Assembly (NCBI RefSeq): GCF_019670105.1 | Contig: NZ_AP023032.1 | Coordinates: forward strand, 2,660,972 to 2,724,971 | DNA length: 64,000 nucleotides | Direction: 5' to 3' | Source of the DNA: Agarivorans albus | Lineage (GTDB): Bacteria > Pseudomonadota > Gammaproteobacteria > Enterobacterales > Celerinatantimonadaceae | In this document: piece by piece, positions 53,964-64,000 of the stretch | Position numbering within the stretch: position 1 is the stretch's first letter | Layout: each line of letters starts with the position of its first letter | Notes under the pieces: generated by a model | Databases searched by the model: none | What the model was told of the DNA's origin: nothing | The model's input: only the letters and a program-made list of their open reading frames with translations | Translations under genes and position numbers: made by a program

Positions 53964-55733
53964 TTAATATGTGCGAACTTTAGGTTCGAAAGCTTCACGT
54001 AGGTTTGGTGACATATTCACCTCACGACGGCCCATGGTCTCGCTAGCTGGATCAAACAGTGAATGGCACAGCCATTGTGCGTCATCACGATCTGGGTAAT
54101 CGAAGCGACTATGCGCGCCACGACTTTCAGTGCGGAAGTTTGCAGCATGGGCTGTAGCAATTGCTGTTGCCATTAAGTTGTCTAATTCTAAGCACTCTAC
54201 ACGCTGAGTATTAAAGTCTTTCGACTTGTCATCCAAACGGGCGTTAGCTAAACGTTTGCGAATAACTTGTAACTCTTCTAGGCCTTTAGCCATAGACTCG
54301 CCTTCACGGAACACCGAGAAATTAAGCTGCATACACTGTTGGAGGTCTTTACGAATTTGAACTGGATCTTCACCGTCTGAAGTCGAGTTTTCCCAACGAT
54401 TATAACGAGCCATGGCAGCATCTAATTCTGCTTCTGTAGCATCTGCCATATTGATATCATCGTTTAGGTATTCACCTAAGAATTTACCTGCTGCTCGACC
54501 AAACACAACCAAATCAAGTAATGAGTTACCACCTAAGCGGTTGGCGCCGTGCACCGATACACAAGCAATTTCACCCACAGCAAACAAGCCATTAATGATT
54601 TCGTCTTCGCCTTTCTCATTTTGAGTAATAGCTTGGCCGTTTACATTACAAGGCACACCACCCATTTGGTAGTGACACGTTGGAATAACAGGAATCGGTT
54701 CTTTAACAGGGTCAACATGCGCAAACGTACGAGACAGTTCACAAATACCTGGTAAGCGGCTCTCTAGAACTTCTTCGCCTAGATGGTCCATTTTAAGTTT
54801 GATGTGCGGGCCCCAAGGTCCATCACATCCACGGCCTTCGCGGATTTCAGTCATCATTGAACGCGCAACAACATCACGGCCAGCCAAGTCTTTAGCATTT
54901 GGAGCATAGCGCTCCATAAAGCGCTCGCCGTCCTTGTTTAATAAGTAACCACCTTCGCCACGACAGCCTTCGGTCACTAGTACGCCGGCACCAGCAATAC
55001 CGGTTGGATGGAACTGCCACATTTCCATATCTTGGATTGGTACGCCAGCACGCAACGCCATGCCCACGCCATCACCAGTATTAATGTGAGCATTGGTGGT
55101 TGAGGCAAAAATACGCCCTGCTCCACCAGTAGCTAATACGGTTGCTTTAGCTTTAAAGTAAACCACTTCGCCACTGTCGATATCCATTGCAGTACAACCT
55201 ACAACATCACCATCAGCATTTTTTACTAAATCTAAGGCATACCACTCAGAGAAAATAGTGGTCTTCTTTTTAACGTTTTGCTGGTACAGCGTATGTAACA
55301 AAGCATGGCCGGTACGGTCTGCAGCTGCGGCAGTACGAGCTGCCTGCTCACCACCAAACTCTTTAGACTGTCCACCAAATGGGCGTTGGTAGATTGAGCC
55401 ATTATCAAAACGAGAAAACGGTAACCCCATCTTTTCAAGTTCAATAATAACTTCAGGACCTACATTACACATGTATTCAATGGCATCTTGGTCACCAATG
55501 TAGTCCGACCCTTTAACGGTATCGTACATGTGCCACTGCCAGTTATCTTTGTGCGAATTACCTAACGCAACCGTAATACCACCCTGAGCAGATACAGTGT
55601 GAGAACGGGTTGGAAATACTTTTGAAATTAGAGCGCAAGATTTGCCCTCTTCAGAAATCTGTAAAGCAGCACGCATTCCCGCGCCGCCGGCACCGATTAC
55701 AACGGCGTCAAACTCTCGAATAGAAATTGCCAC
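53964..55733 (-). CDS. sdhA: Succinate dehydrogenase flavoprotein subunit
   Basis: The GTG at 55733 is the likely start: it lies 5 nt after the sdhD stop behind a GGGGGT site and gives 589 aa (588 in E. coli) starting with [23 protein letters not shown]-binding GAGGAGM, the [16 protein letters not shown] stretch with the flavin-linked histidine, the substrate-site HPTG, and [18 protein letters not shown] are all present. It oxidises succinate to fumarate. The frame runs upstream to an ATG at 55829, but that extension overlaps sdhD and has no homology to the family. Confidence 0.97.
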   Translation of the reverse strand: MAISIREFDAVVIGAGGAGMRAALQISEEGKSCALISKVFPTRSHTVSAQGGITVALGNSHKDNWQWHMYDTVKGSDYIGDQDAIEYMCNVGPEVIIELEKMGLPFSRFDNGSIYQRPFGGQSKEFGGEQAARTAAAADRTGHALLHTLYQQNVKKKTTIFSEWYALDLVKNADGDVVGCTAMDIDSGEVVYFKAKATVLATGGAGRIFASTTNAHINTGDGVGMALRAGVPIQDMEMWQFHPTGIAGAGVLVTEGCRGEGGYLLNKDGERFMERYAPNAKDLAGRDVVARSMMTEIREGRGCDGPWGPHIKLKMDHLGEEVLESRLPGICELSRTFAHVDPVKEPIPVIPTCHYQMGGVPCNVNGQAITQNEKGEDEIINGLFAVGEIACVSVHGANRLGGNSLLDLVVFGRAAGKFLGEYLNDDINMADATEAELDAAMARYNRWENSTSDGEDPVQIRKDLQQCMQLNFSVFREGESMAKGLEELQVIRKRLANARLDDKSKDFNTQRVECLELDNLMATAIATAHAANFRTESRGAHSRFDYPDRDDAQWLCHSLFDPASETMGRREVNMSPNLREAFEPKVRTY

Positions 55734-55738
55734 TCGAC

Positions 55739-56080
55739 TTACCCCCAAATAACAAACAGGCCGGTCGCTACGTAAATTAGCGCCAGAACTGTTAAAGAAA
55801 ACTGTAAACCAACACGCAATGCCGTGCATTTCACGTAGTCAGTTAACACTTGCCATAAACCAATCCAGGCATGGATCAGCATCGATAAAAGTGCAAGTAA
55901 GGTGAATACTTTGGTTGGAAGCCAAGCAAAAAATCCACTCCAAGACTGATATGTCACATCGTTAAATGCGAAGAAGCCAAGTAAGTAGATTGTATATAGG
56001 GTTAAAATAATGGCGGTTGCGCGGATGAGCAAAAAGTCATGTACACCGCTACGGCCAAAAGTTGCAGCATTAGTTACCAT
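55739..56080 (-). CDS. sdhD: Succinate dehydrogenase membrane anchor subunit
   Basis: This 113-aa protein has three membrane segments: [20 protein letters not shown] onward, [19 protein letters not shown], and [34 protein letters not shown] holds the histidine expected to ligate haem b. It anchors complex II with SdhC and forms part of the quinone site. Its start overlaps the sdhC end by 7 nt. Confidence 0.95.
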   Translation of the reverse strand: MVTNAATFGRSGVHDFLLIRATAIILTLYTIYLLGFFAFNDVTYQSWSGFFAWLPTKVFTLLALLSMLIHAWIGLWQVLTDYVKCTALRVGLQFSLTVLALIYVATGLFVIWG

Positions 56081-56451
56081 ACGATTACTCCCATTAGTAC
56101 TGCCAGTACAGCAGTGATAATGAATGAGATTTTAGCGCTAGATGATGCACTATCTAGCTCTTCCCAATAGCCCATGTCCATGATCAAGTGACGTATTCCG
56201 CCAACAATGTGATACATCAACGCGGTAAGGCTTGCCCATATGATTAACTTCACCAAGAAGTTATCCATAATAGATTGCACATTCGCAAAACCTTCTGCTG
56301 ATTGAAGGGATTCAGCAAGTAGGCCTAACAAAATAGCCAAAGCGAAAAAGGTAATCACACCGGAAACACGATGCAAGATGGACGCAATTGCGGTAATGGG
56401 AAATCTGATGGTTTGTAGGTCGAGGTTTACTGGTCTTTGTTTTGTTTTCAC
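56074..56451 (-). CDS. sdhC: Succinate dehydrogenase cytochrome b556 subunit
   Basis: This 125-aa protein has the family N-terminus [27 protein letters not shown], three membrane segments and the haem-binding [13 protein letters not shown] region. It is the first gene of sdhCDAB and is divergent from gltA. A probable promoter lies about 180 bp upstream (56632-56660), which implies a long leader. The leader holds no supportable gene. Confidence 0.95.
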   Translation of the reverse strand: MKTKQRPVNLDLQTIRFPITAIASILHRVSGVITFFALAILLGLLAESLQSAEGFANVQSIMDNFLVKLIIWASLTALMYHIVGGIRHLIMDMGYWEELDSASSSAKISFIITAVLAVLMGVIVW

Positions 56452-56631
56452 GATTCTCTGCCCACTCAGGTCCTTGAGTATTATTATGGTTATAAAGTGA
56501 GGCTCTGGACAGAGCAGCGAGTTGCGATAATGTTAATTTTGTGAACTTAAGGCCTAAATTAAGACTAAAGTATAAAAACTCACATTTATATTGCGCAAAA
56601 AATGCTCGGACTAGCGCCATACTTCGAGGAA

Positions 56632-56660
56632 AGTATAACGCCCACATTATACAAATACAA
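56632..56660 (-). promoter_or_regulatory. Probable sdhC promoter
   Basis: On the minus strand TTGTAT (56660-56655) and TATACT (56637-56632) are 17 nt apart. A perfect TATAAT overlaps the spacer but has no -35 at the right distance. This lies in the 401-bp sdhC-gltA spacer and would give an sdh leader of about 180 nt. Confidence 0.5.
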
Positions 56661-56765
56661 TTAACATTTCCTTCATTTAGCTAATTTAGCGCAACGAAAC
56701 AGCCAACTTAATTCGAAAATTTAACATATACGCTATAAGTCACCATATTTCACAACCAGAGCCAA

Positions 56766-56795
56766 TTGACATTTGACCTTGTTCTAGGTGAGAAT
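56766..56795 (+). promoter_or_regulatory. Probable gltA promoter
   Basis: A perfect -35 TTGACA at 56766-56771 is followed after 18 nt by GAGAAT at 56790-56795, about 58 bp before the gltA ATG. It would give a short leader containing the AGGGAGA ribosome site. The rest of the spacer (56452-56765) shows no gene. Confidence 0.55.
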
Positions 56796-56852
56796 GTGCT
56801 GCGCTTTGTATCCAAAAAACAATACAATTAGAACAAGCAAGGGAGACGTGCT

Positions 56853-58124
56853 ATGGCTGACAATAAAGCCACCCTAACGCTGCCAGGCCAAGAGGCATAC
56901 GAGATGCCGATTATGTCTGGTACAGCAGGACATGACGTAATTGATGTTCGTACACTAGGAAAAAAAGGATATTTCACTTTTGATCCAGGTTTCTTAGCGA
57001 CAGCTTCATGTGAATCAAAAATCACTTACATCGATGGTGAGCAAGGTATTTTGTTACACCGAGGTTACTCAATCGAGGACCTAGCAAAACACGCTGATTA
57101 CCTTGAAGTTTGTTACATTCTTTTGTTCGGCGAACGACCAAACGTTGAACAATACGAAAACTTCAAAACCACTGTTACACGCCATACAATGGTGCACGAG
57201 CAGCTAATCCACTTTTTCCAAGGTTTCCGTCGTGATTCGCACCCTATGGCGATCATGGTAGGTGTAGTGGGTGCATTATCTGCCTTCTACCACGACTCGA
57301 TGGATATCTCTAATGAGCGCCATCGTGAAATTGCAGCTTATCGCTTAATTTCTAAGATGCCTACTTTAGCCGCAATGAGCTACAAGTATTCTGCAGGCCA
57401 ACCGTTTGTATACCCTCGCAACGATTTGAGCTACGCAGCAAACTTCTTAAATATGATGTTCTCAGTGCCAACCGAAGAATATAAGGTTAGCCCTGTAGTT
57501 GAACGCGCAATGGACCGTATCTTTACGTTGCATGCTGATCACGAACAAAACGCTTCTACGTCAACAGTGCGTTTGGCAGGCTCTTCTGGTGCTAACCCGT
57601 TTGCATGTATTGCTGCTGGTATTGCTTGTTTGTGGGGGCCTGCTCATGGTGGTGCCAACGAAGCATGTCTAACAATGTTAGAAGAAATTGGCTCAGTAGA
57701 CCGTATTCCAGAGTTTATTGAACGTGCTAAAGACAAAAATGACCCATTCCGCTTAATGGGCTTTGGTCACCGCGTTTACAAAAACTACGATCCACGCGCA
57801 ACAGTAATGCGTGAGAGCTGTCATGAAGTGCTCAACGAATTAAACATCGATGATCCACTACTAGACGTAGCAATGGAATTAGAACGCATCGCGCTTTCTG
57901 ACCCTTATTTCAAAGAGAAAAAACTATTCCCGAATGTAGATTTCTACTCAGGTATTGTTCTTAAGGCAATTGGTATTCCAGTAAGCATGTTTACTGTAAT
58001 CTTTGCGCTATCTCGTACAGTTGGCTGGATAGCTCACTGGAAAGAAATGATGGAAGAAGAGACCCAACGCATCGGTCGACCACGTCAGTTATACACTGGC
58101 GAACCGCACCGTCCGTTCAAGTAA
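56853..58124 (+). CDS. gltA: Citrate synthase (type II)
   Basis: This 423-aa protein (427 in E. coli) is hexameric-type citrate synthase. An N-terminal beta domain ([17 protein letters not shown]) precedes the helical core. Catalytic pieces: [27 protein letters not shown], and [13 protein letters not shown] with the aspartate. It condenses oxaloacetate and acetyl-CoA in the first TCA step. It is divergent from sdhC and ends in a strong terminator, so it is monocistronic; the TCA genes around it suggest shared control from the spacer. Confidence 0.97.
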   Translation: MADNKATLTLPGQEAYEMPIMSGTAGHDVIDVRTLGKKGYFTFDPGFLATASCESKITYIDGEQGILLHRGYSIEDLAKHADYLEVCYILLFGERPNVEQYENFKTTVTRHTMVHEQLIHFFQGFRRDSHPMAIMVGVVGALSAFYHDSMDISNERHREIAAYRLISKMPTLAAMSYKYSAGQPFVYPRNDLSYAANFLNMMFSVPTEEYKVSPVVERAMDRIFTLHADHEQNASTSTVRLAGSSGANPFACIAAGIACLWGPAHGGANEACLTMLEEIGSVDRIPEFIERAKDKNDPFRLMGFGHRVYKNYDPRATVMRESCHEVLNELNIDDPLLDVAMELERIALSDPYFKEKKLFPNVDFYSGIVLKAIGIPVSMFTVIFALSRTVGWIAHWKEMMEEETQRIGRPRQLYTGEPHRPFK

Positions 58125-58144
58125 TACTTCTTACTTAGCGCCAT

Positions 58145-58175
58145 AAAAAAACCGAAGCACTTGCTTCGGTTTTTT
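58145..58175. terminator. Bidirectional intrinsic terminator between gltA and the DUF2947-like gene
   Basis: AACCGAAGC-ACTT-GCTTCGGTT hairpin with an A-run on the left and T-run on the right. It stops gltA and the minus-strand comEC-to-DUF2947 gene run, which ends at 58195. Confidence 0.92.
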
Positions 58176-58194
58176 ATTAACGCTTCACCTACCG

Positions 58195-58671
58195 CTAAGC
58201 AGGCTTATTGCCAAATTGATAACTACCGTTGGCAAGGAATTGGGCAACTTCGCTACGCTTTTTAGCGACTAACAATGCTCCGTCATCCATGAACAAAAAG
58301 TTTTTCCAGCAACGCTTAAATACCGACCAAGTCGTTTCAATAACGTTTCGTTGATCATTGCAATAATAAACCACTGTATTATCTTGCCAGTTTAAGTGGA
58401 TCAATAGCTCCTCAGGTAAAGCAAGTTGCTCGCTATCCCATACAGCTTCCCAGTTACCCTGCCCAGTCCAAGTTTCTAGATTGAAGGCCCAATCACCCTT
58501 ACGAAAAAAATCTGGGTGATCAACTTGTTTACTCACAAGGTCTTTCCATAACAAATTCGCTCGAGACTCGGTCATAGGTTTAATTGCAGCGCTATCTTCA
58601 CTGCTAATGGGTAGATCAGCCCGTCTAAAGATCCAAGCTTTTTTGTGCTCACTTAAGGGAATGTAATTCAT
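58195..58671 (-). CDS. DUF2947-like hypothetical protein
   Basis: I place the start at the ATG at 58671 (MNYIPLSEHKKAWIFRRADL, 158 aa) behind GAGAAG; a GTG at 58701 overlapping the kdsB stop (GTGA) or an ATG at 58695 would add 8-10 residues. The sequence looks like the DUF2947 family of gammaproteobacterial proteins, rich in tryptophan (WAFNLETWTGQGNWEAVWDS) with no signal peptide or membrane segment. Function is unknown. It is the last gene of the minus-strand run and lies next to kdsB. Confidence 0.75.
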   Translation of the reverse strand: MNYIPLSEHKKAWIFRRADLPISSEDSAAIKPMTESRANLLWKDLVSKQVDHPDFFRKGDWAFNLETWTGQGNWEAVWDSEQLALPEELLIHLNWQDNTVVYYCNDQRNVIETTWSVFKRCWKNFLFMDDGALLVAKKRSEVAQFLANGSYQFGNKPA

Positions 58672-58697
58672 ATCTTCTCTATAACGATTTGGCATAC

Positions 58698-59432
58698 TCA
58701 CGCAAATAAAGCGCGAACTTTTTCTAAGTCTTCTGGAGTATCTACACCATGAGCGGGTGTTTCTATTGCTCTTGCCATCTTGATTTTATAACCATGCCAG
58801 AGAACGCGTAACTGCTCTAATTTTTCCATCTTCTCAATGGGAGACGGACTAAGTTGCAAATACTCACCGACAAAATGCGCGCGATAGGCGTATATACCTA
58901 TATGCCTTGAATACAGCTCACATTGCCAATCTCCATCTCGCTCGTGCGGTACTGCTGAGCGGCTGAAATACAAGGCGTGGTCGTCTTTATCACAAACAAC
59001 CTTAACAACGTTAGGATCATGAATATCTGTATCCTCATGTATAGGCACAGACAAACTTGCCATTTTTACTTCGGGCGCATCTTCGAGTAAGCCAGCTACT
59101 TGAGAAATAACCGCAGGTGGGATCAACGGCTCATCACCTTGAACATTAACCACAATGGTATCGCTCGAGAATGCCAACTTTTTACACACTTCAGCTAAGC
59201 GTTCGGTGCCTGATTCGTGAGAAGCAGCGGTGAGCACAACTTCAGCACCAAAATCATCTGCAACATCGACAATACGCTGATCATCAGTTGCAATAACCAC
59301 ACGTTCGGCGCCTGATTTACAGGCCTGCCGATAGACTCTTTCAATCATCGTTTTACCCGCAATATCTTGCAGTGGCTTAGCCGGTAAACGGGTAGACTGA
59401 TAACGTGCTGGAATAACCACTACAAATTTCAT
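58698..59432 (-). CDS. kdsB: 3-deoxy-manno-octulosonate cytidylyltransferase
   Basis: This 244-aa protein (248 in E. coli) has the nucleotidyltransferase motif [30 protein letters not shown], the metal-site [11 protein letters not shown] and the product-site [12 protein letters not shown]. It activates KDO as CMP-KDO for lipopolysaccharide inner core synthesis. Its ATG overlaps the upstream Trm112-like stop (ATGA), so the two are coupled. Confidence 0.97.
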   Translation of the reverse strand: MKFVVVIPARYQSTRLPAKPLQDIAGKTMIERVYRQACKSGAERVVIATDDQRIVDVADDFGAEVVLTAASHESGTERLAEVCKKLAFSSDTIVVNVQGDEPLIPPAVISQVAGLLEDAPEVKMASLSVPIHEDTDIHDPNVVKVVCDKDDHALYFSRSAVPHERDGDWQCELYSRHIGIYAYRAHFVGEYLQLSPSPIEKMEKLEQLRVLWHGYKIKMARAIETPAHGVDTPEDLEKVRALFA

Positions 59433-59617
59433 TGCGGTAACTCGTTGGCTGACATTTCTCTGGCTTCATTGACTAAAAGAACTGGAATGGCATCTTTAAT
59501 GGGATAAGCTAAACGGTCAAACTTACACACTAATTCATTATTAGGTTTGTCGTAATGCAGCTTGCCTTTACATAAGGGGCAAGCAACAATTTCTAATAAA
59601 TTATGTTCAACTGACAT
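59429..59617 (-). CDS. ycaR: Trm112-like zinc-ribbon protein (YcaR family)
   Basis: ATG at 59617 gives 62 aa (60 in E. coli YcaR): [20 protein letters not shown], then [20 protein letters not shown]. The CPLC pair plus a third cysteine resemble a partial zinc ribbon of the Trm112 family, small proteins that in other organisms activate methyltransferases. AGGA lies 9 nt upstream. The start lies within the end of lpxK in another frame. The longer frame to 59731 only reads lpxK out of frame. Confidence 0.92.
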   Translation of the reverse strand: MSVEHNLLEIVACPLCKGKLHYDKPNNELVCKFDRLAYPIKDAIPVLLVNEAREMSANELPQ

Positions 59618-60587
59618 GAATTTTTTCCTGTAACAATGAGAAAAATTGCTGATAAAACGCATCAGGCAGCACACTATCCACGGGTAAATAATACCACTCA
59701 TCACCGGCTGTATGGCGATATTTAATCGCATCCTTTTCTGTCATGATTATACGTTTCTCAAACAGCTCTTTATGCTGTTCTTTACTAAGGTGTTTGTGAT
59801 CATCTAAGCTGACTTGCTTCTTACAAGCAAAGCCTAAAACAGTAAGTGAATCAAAAAAGCGCGCTGGATTGCCAATTCCAGCAATAGCAGCGTCAAACTG
59901 TGTAACATCCGTCACTTGTTGCTGATCGCTTACGCGGCGCAAACCACTGGCTCGTAACTGCAACAAATGACTATTGGCATTAAACGCCGGCTCCCCATTA
60001 CTCACAATCAAATCGACCGCTGACAGCCTAGAGGCTGTTTCTCGTAAAGGACCCGCAGGTAAACACAAACCATTACCTAAACCTCGCTGAGCATCAACGA
60101 CCGCAATTTCTATATCGCGTTGCAAGGCATAGTGCTGCATTCCGTCATCGCAAATAATCAGATCACTCCCCTGCTCAACAGCAGCTTTGCACGCCGCACT
60201 GCGATTTGGGTCTACGACCACTAGGCACTTAGTTCGCTGATAAATAAGCAGAGGTTCATCACCACACTCTGCAGACTGGCTAGTAGAGCTAACAACAAAA
60301 GGATAGTAAGGCGCTTTACCGCCATAACCACGGCTAACAACTGCGGGCTTGAAACCCCGCTGCTTTGCCGCTTCAACCAGCGCTAATACAACTGGAGTTT
60401 TACCGTTTCCACCCACACTAATGTTACCCACAATGGCAACTGGGATCGGTGGGCGATAACTACTAAACCAAGACAGCTTAAAAGCCAAACGGCGAGCACT
60501 AGCAACTAAGTAAAATAAGCCGCTAAGCGGCAGCAATAAACCAATTTTTATCCAATGTTGCTGCTTAGCTTGATACCAAAACTTCAC
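59607..60587 (-). CDS. lpxK: Tetraacyldisaccharide 4'-kinase
   Basis: This 326-aa protein (328 in E. coli) has an N-terminal membrane-associated segment ([22 protein letters not shown]), the Walker A loop [15 protein letters not shown] and the [14 protein letters not shown] motif. It phosphorylates the 4' position of the lipid A disaccharide. Only 3 nt separate it from msbA, the classic msbA-lpxK pairing. Confidence 0.97.
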   Translation of the reverse strand: MKFWYQAKQQHWIKIGLLLPLSGLFYLVASARRLAFKLSWFSSYRPPIPVAIVGNISVGGNGKTPVVLALVEAAKQRGFKPAVVSRGYGGKAPYYPFVVSSTSQSAECGDEPLLIYQRTKCLVVVDPNRSAACKAAVEQGSDLIICDDGMQHYALQRDIEIAVVDAQRGLGNGLCLPAGPLRETASRLSAVDLIVSNGEPAFNANSHLLQLRASGLRRVSDQQQVTDVTQFDAAIAGIGNPARFFDSLTVLGFACKKQVSLDDHKHLSKEQHKELFEKRIIMTEKDAIKYRHTAGDEWYYLPVDSVLPDAFYQQFFSLLQEKIHVS

Positions 60588-60590
60588 AGC

Positions 60591-62339
60591 TTACTTTTCA
60601 CCAAATTGAATTTGATGTAGCTGGTAGTAGTCACCCTGATTAGCCATTAACTCAGCATGACTGCCCTGCTCAACCACTACACCTTCATCAAGAACAACAA
60701 TCATGTCTGCGTTTTCAATGGTTGATAAGCGGTGAGCAATCACAATGGCAGTTCTATCAGAACAAACTCTGTCAATTGCTTGCTGAATTTTACGCTCTGA
60801 CTCAGTATCAAGCGCCGAGGTAGCCTCATCTAAAATCAAAACTGGTGCATCTTTTAGTAAGGCACGAGCAATAGCAATGCGCTGACGTTGGCCGCCAGAA
60901 AGCATCACACCTTTCTCACCAATAACAGTATCAAAGCCATCTTCAAACTTTTCTATGAAGCTGGTTACATTTGCCATTTCAGCCACTCGCTCAATCTCTT
61001 CTCGACTGGCGTTTTCATTGGCATAACCAATATTTTCGGCAATGGTACCGCTAAACAGGTGAACAGTTTGCGATACTTGAGCAAACTGCTCACGTAAGTT
61101 CTTGAGTTGGTAATCTTGAACAGGAATATCATCAAGTAATACTTGCCCTGATTGCACTTCGTAAAACTTAGGCAACAAGCCTGCGATAGTTGACTTACCA
61201 CTGCCAGAGCGCCCTACTAAAGCAACGGTTTGCCCTGCTTCGATATTTAGATTAATACTCTTAAGTACAATCTCATTTTTGGTGGGATACTTGAATTCAA
61301 CATTCTCTAAGTTGATTTTACCTTTAGCACGTTTAGTAACGTGGCTACCAGTATCAGTTTCAGTGTCCATATCCATTACGGTAAATAAGCTAGTACAAGC
61401 AGCCATCGCTCTTTGCACATCATTATTTAACTGGGTAATTACTCTTAATGGTTTTAGCAACATCATCATAGAGGTAACAATAATGGTAAAGGTACCTGGA
61501 CTAAGTTCTGCCACCAGCTCAGGTGATGATGCGGCAAACAATACAATAGACAAGCCAATAGAAGCGATAAACTGTACCGCAGGGTTGGCAATAGCACTTA
61601 CAGTAGCCATTTTCATTTGCTGGCGACGAATCATGTTACTTGCACTATTAAATCTTGCTTCTTCTTTAGGCTGCCCACCGAATGAAAGAATTTCTTTATG
61701 GCCATTGAGCATTTGTTCACTAGTAGTGGTAACGTTACCTACAGCGTGTTGCAAGTTAGTACTAATCTTACGAAATCGGCGACTAACCAAGTTGATTGCG
61801 TAACCCACTGGCGGACCAATTACAAAAAAGATTAGAGATAATTGCCAGCTGTTGTAAAACATAAGAATCAACAAACCAATAATGGTGGCACTTTCTCTCA
61901 CTAAATTCACCAAACTTGCAGTGGCAGCCGTGCTCACTTGGTTAGAGTCATAGGTAATTTTTGAAATAAGCGTGCCCGTTGGGTTTTTATCAAAAAACGA
62001 TACTGGCATTAACATCAAATGATTGAATATCTGACGTTGAATTTTCATCACTAGGTGACCACCAACCCAAGACATACCGTAACTACTGGCGAAACCACAA
62101 ATACCACGCAACAATACAATGCCTAAAACAAAGATTGGCATGTAAGTTAACACTGCCGGGTTTTTACCGGACAAACCTTCATCGATCAGCGGCTTGATAG
62201 AGTAAACAAAAAGCGTATCTACGGCGCCGTAACCTATCATGCCAATAATGGCAACAATCAAACCAATCTTACGGTCTTTCACGTAGCTTAATAAACGGAG
62301 AAAGTTAGCTTTTGTATTCGTAGCTGTATCTGGAATCAT
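60591..62339 (-). CDS. msbA: Lipid A export ATP-binding/permease protein MsbA
   Basis: This 582-aa protein has the same length as E. coli MsbA. An N-terminal six-helix transmembrane domain (about 20-320) is followed by an ABC domain. This has Walker A GRSGSGKST, signature LSGGQRQRIAIARALL, Walker B VLILDEATSALD and the switch histidine in IVIAHRLSTIE. It flips lipid A-core across the inner membrane. It lies 56 bp after comEC and 3 bp before lpxK. Confidence 0.97.
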   Translation of the reverse strand: MIPDTATNTKANFLRLLSYVKDRKIGLIVAIIGMIGYGAVDTLFVYSIKPLIDEGLSGKNPAVLTYMPIFVLGIVLLRGICGFASSYGMSWVGGHLVMKIQRQIFNHLMLMPVSFFDKNPTGTLISKITYDSNQVSTAATASLVNLVRESATIIGLLILMFYNSWQLSLIFFVIGPPVGYAINLVSRRFRKISTNLQHAVGNVTTTSEQMLNGHKEILSFGGQPKEEARFNSASNMIRRQQMKMATVSAIANPAVQFIASIGLSIVLFAASSPELVAELSPGTFTIIVTSMMMLLKPLRVITQLNNDVQRAMAACTSLFTVMDMDTETDTGSHVTKRAKGKINLENVEFKYPTKNEIVLKSINLNIEAGQTVALVGRSGSGKSTIAGLLPKFYEVQSGQVLLDDIPVQDYQLKNLREQFAQVSQTVHLFSGTIAENIGYANENASREEIERVAEMANVTSFIEKFEDGFDTVIGEKGVMLSGGQRQRIAIARALLKDAPVLILDEATSALDTESERKIQQAIDRVCSDRTAIVIAHRLSTIENADMIVVLDEGVVVEQGSHAELMANQGDYYQLHQIQFGEK

Positions 62340-62395
62340 AAGAACAGAGTTATTCCATCGAAAAAATTGCCTTAGTTTAGCGGTTTATAGCCAAA

Positions 62396-64000
62396 TCACC
62401 AACTGATGATTTGCTGGTACCATGGACTCGTTTGTAAATGTCTATACAGATAAACTTGGTATGAACGGTCATCAATTTCAAGTTTTATTGCTCCATCCCG
62501 ACCCGTTATATACTGCTTGCTCTCGGTGTAACGCTCTTGCACCGATTGATGCGGGAAACCAAATCGATTAAACGCCCCGCTACTATGAATCACCACTTCC
62601 GGATTTAGCGCATGAATAAAGCTAGCCGAAGATGAACTATTACTACCATGATGGGGACTTAACATGATATTCACCTGTTTTAAGCCAGCATTTAGTAATT
62701 GTTGTTCAGCCAATTGCTCAATATCACCAGTCAGCAACACGCTTGTGTGGCCGTCACTGAGCTTTAATACACAAGACCCATTGTTTCCATAACCAAGGTC
62801 GGCTAAGTAGAAATCTAACTGCAGCTTTCCCCAGCTCCGCTTACCTTGGCAAAATGTTTCTGGCAAGCGCTGGTCTCGGCCGTAATATTGCTTGGCTTGG
62901 GGGTAAGTAAGCTCTAACACTTCTCTCCCACCTGCGTGGTCATTATCTCCATGACTAATTATTATGCTATCAACATGCTGAACTCTTAGCTCCGCAATAA
63001 GAGGAATTATCACACTTTCTGCGTAACTAAAACCGCTGCGAAACCTTGGCCCAGTGTCATAGATTATCGCTTCTCCTCGATGAGTAACCACCACAGCAAG
63101 CCCCTGCCCTACATCTAGTACATATACATGCCAGCTATCTTTAGCCTGGCTTAATCGATAGCTGCTAGGTAACAACAAAAGTAACAACAAAACCCAATAC
63201 AAACGGTTATGGTAAAACCTCAGCAACAGTGCACATAGCGGCAGAATTAGCAGTAAACCAATAACAATCGACGACGAGCTTAAACTCACCGACAAATTGC
63301 TATTCAGCCACTCAAGCGAGCTATAAAGGTACGAAAACAACCAATCAACAAACTGCGCCAAATATGGTGCTAAATCACTGTCAGCTGCAGAAAACAAAAT
63401 AAATAACAACAAGGCTGGCACAATCACCATACTAAACAACGGCACGGCAACAAGGTTAAGCAACAACGCTGAACTAGGCACTAATCCAAACAACAACACC
63501 TGCAGTGGCATCATTAATAAACCAATAGCCAACTGAATAAATACAAGCATTGCCAGCTTATTTCTTGGGCCTAACCACAAGCAGAGTAATACAATAGCGA
63601 CAGCAAAATAGGACAACCAAAAACCACTGTTATAAACACTAAACGGCCAAATAAGCAGGATGAGTAGTGCACTAAACATTAAGCCAAAAACAACTGTTCT
63701 GCGGTTACCTAATAATATAAATAGCATCGAACAGCTATACATTAGCAATGCTCGCATCATTGATAACTGCCAATTGGCCAGCCAACAAAATGCGATACAA
63801 CATGCCAAGCTAATCAAAATTGGCATCGCCTGTTTATTAACCCTAAACGCAATGCCCGCAAGCTTTGCTAACAACCACGACCAAAAAGCCACAATCCCCA
63901 GATGCAATCCGGACAATACAAACAAATGACCTAAGCCAGATTTCTGATATAGCTGCTTATGCTGCTGCGAGAGAAGCCGTTTATCACCCGTCATTAGCGC
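62396..64000 (-). CDS. comEC: ComEC/Rec2-family DNA uptake channel (5' part outside window)
   Basis: The frame is open through the right edge (codons for A-L precede the first visible methionine at 63994), so the N-terminus is missing. The visible 534 codons start in the competence domain: KSGLGHLFVLSGLHLGIVAF, then about eight to ten membrane segments. They end in a periplasmic metallo-beta-lactamase-like domain with DVGQGLAVVV, SHGDNDHAGG and LTGDIE/SPHHGSNSS. ComEC moves single-stranded DNA across the inner membrane; in E. coli the homologue YcaI also lies next to msbA. Confidence 0.95.
   Translation of the reverse strand, partial: ALMTGDKRLLSQQHKQLYQKSGLGHLFVLSGLHLGIVAFWSWLLAKLAGIAFRVNKQAMPILISLACCIAFCWLANWQLSMMRALLMYSCSMLFILLGNRRTVVFGLMFSALLILLIWPFSVYNSGFWLSYFAVAIVLLCLWLGPRNKLAMLVFIQLAIGLLMMPLQVLLFGLVPSSALLLNLVAVPLFSMVIVPALLLFILFSAADSDLAPYLAQFVDWLFSYLYSSLEWLNSNLSVSLSSSSIVIGLLLILPLCALLLRFYHNRLYWVLLLLLLLPSSYRLSQAKDSWHVYVLDVGQGLAVVVTHRGEAIIYDTGPRFRSGFSYAESVIIPLIAELRVQHVDSIIISHGDNDHAGGREVLELTYPQAKQYYGRDQRLPETFCQGKRSWGKLQLDFYLADLGYGNNGSCVLKLSDGHTSVLLTGDIEQLAEQQLLNAGLKQVNIMLSPHHGSNSSSSASFIHALNPEVVIHSSGAFNRFGFPHQSVQERYTESKQYITGRDGAIKLEIDDRSYQVYLYRHLQTSPWYQQIISW

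Noticed and set aside
55734-55829. 32-residue N-terminal extension of SdhA
   Set aside because: It overlaps the end of sdhD in another frame and has no counterpart in SdhA proteins.
56312-56647. Minus-strand 111-codon frame over the sdhC start
   Set aside because: Out of frame with sdhC, spans the probable sdh promoter, and has no family features.
1-64000. Search for tRNA genes, insertion sequences, integrases and attachment repeats
   Set aside because: None could be recognised by eye on either strand; a profile search could still find degenerate remnants.

Overview
The window reads as a chromosomal segment of a marine gammaproteobacterium. The order sdhCDAB-sucABCD divergent from gltA, and the block comEC-msbA-lpxK-ycaR-kdsB, are typical of Gammaproteobacteria. 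The moderate GC content, the DUF2947-like gene next to kdsB and the protein sequences suggest an Alteromonadales/Agarivorans-like organism; this is inference, not proof. No tRNA, rRNA operon, insertion sequence or CRISPR array was seen.

Left part (1-41806): an accessory-looking secretion or toxin locus. One minus-strand reading frame stays open from 26532 to the left edge (at least 8,844 codons, 5' end complete, 3' end outside the window). It encodes an exported giant protein with about 20 tandem Ig-like domains, then several modules of LVIVD-type propeller, Big_5-like and IPT/TIG-like domains. Across an AT-rich divergent spacer starts a plus-strand gene train: an active-looking parvulin lipoprotein, a degenerate parvulin-like lipoprotein, a 1,321-aa Ig-like lipoprotein, and a 2,204-aa exported protein. 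The last ends in a hydrophobic pre-toxin-like segment and a PD-(D/E)XK-like motif. After it come two cytosolic unknowns (450 aa, and 111 aa very acidic) and a signal peptidase I. My reading is a candidate polymorphic-toxin or giant surface-protein system with its own folding factors, candidate immunity genes and signal peptidase. The individual pieces are seen; the system is inferred.

Middle part (41807-46973): the 4.5S SRP RNA gene (ffs) lies on the minus strand, overlapped in antisense by an upstream extension of a DUF547 gene. Next come pfkA, an unrecognised 50-aa gene and a 695-aa tubulin/FtsZ-superfamily protein with recognisable GTP-binding loops. Bidirectional hairpin terminators separate the convergent pairs.

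Right part (46974-64000): core metabolism and envelope genes. sdhCDAB and sucABCD (minus) with gltA (plus) supply succinate dehydrogenase, 2-oxoglutarate dehydrogenase E1/E2, succinyl-CoA synthetase and citrate synthase. A terminator-like hairpin lies between sdhB and sucA. The comEC-msbA-lpxK-ycaR-kdsB-DUF2947 cluster (minus) combines DNA uptake, lipid A flipping, lipid A 4'-kinase, a Trm112-like zinc protein and CMP-KDO synthesis. comEC is cut by the right edge.
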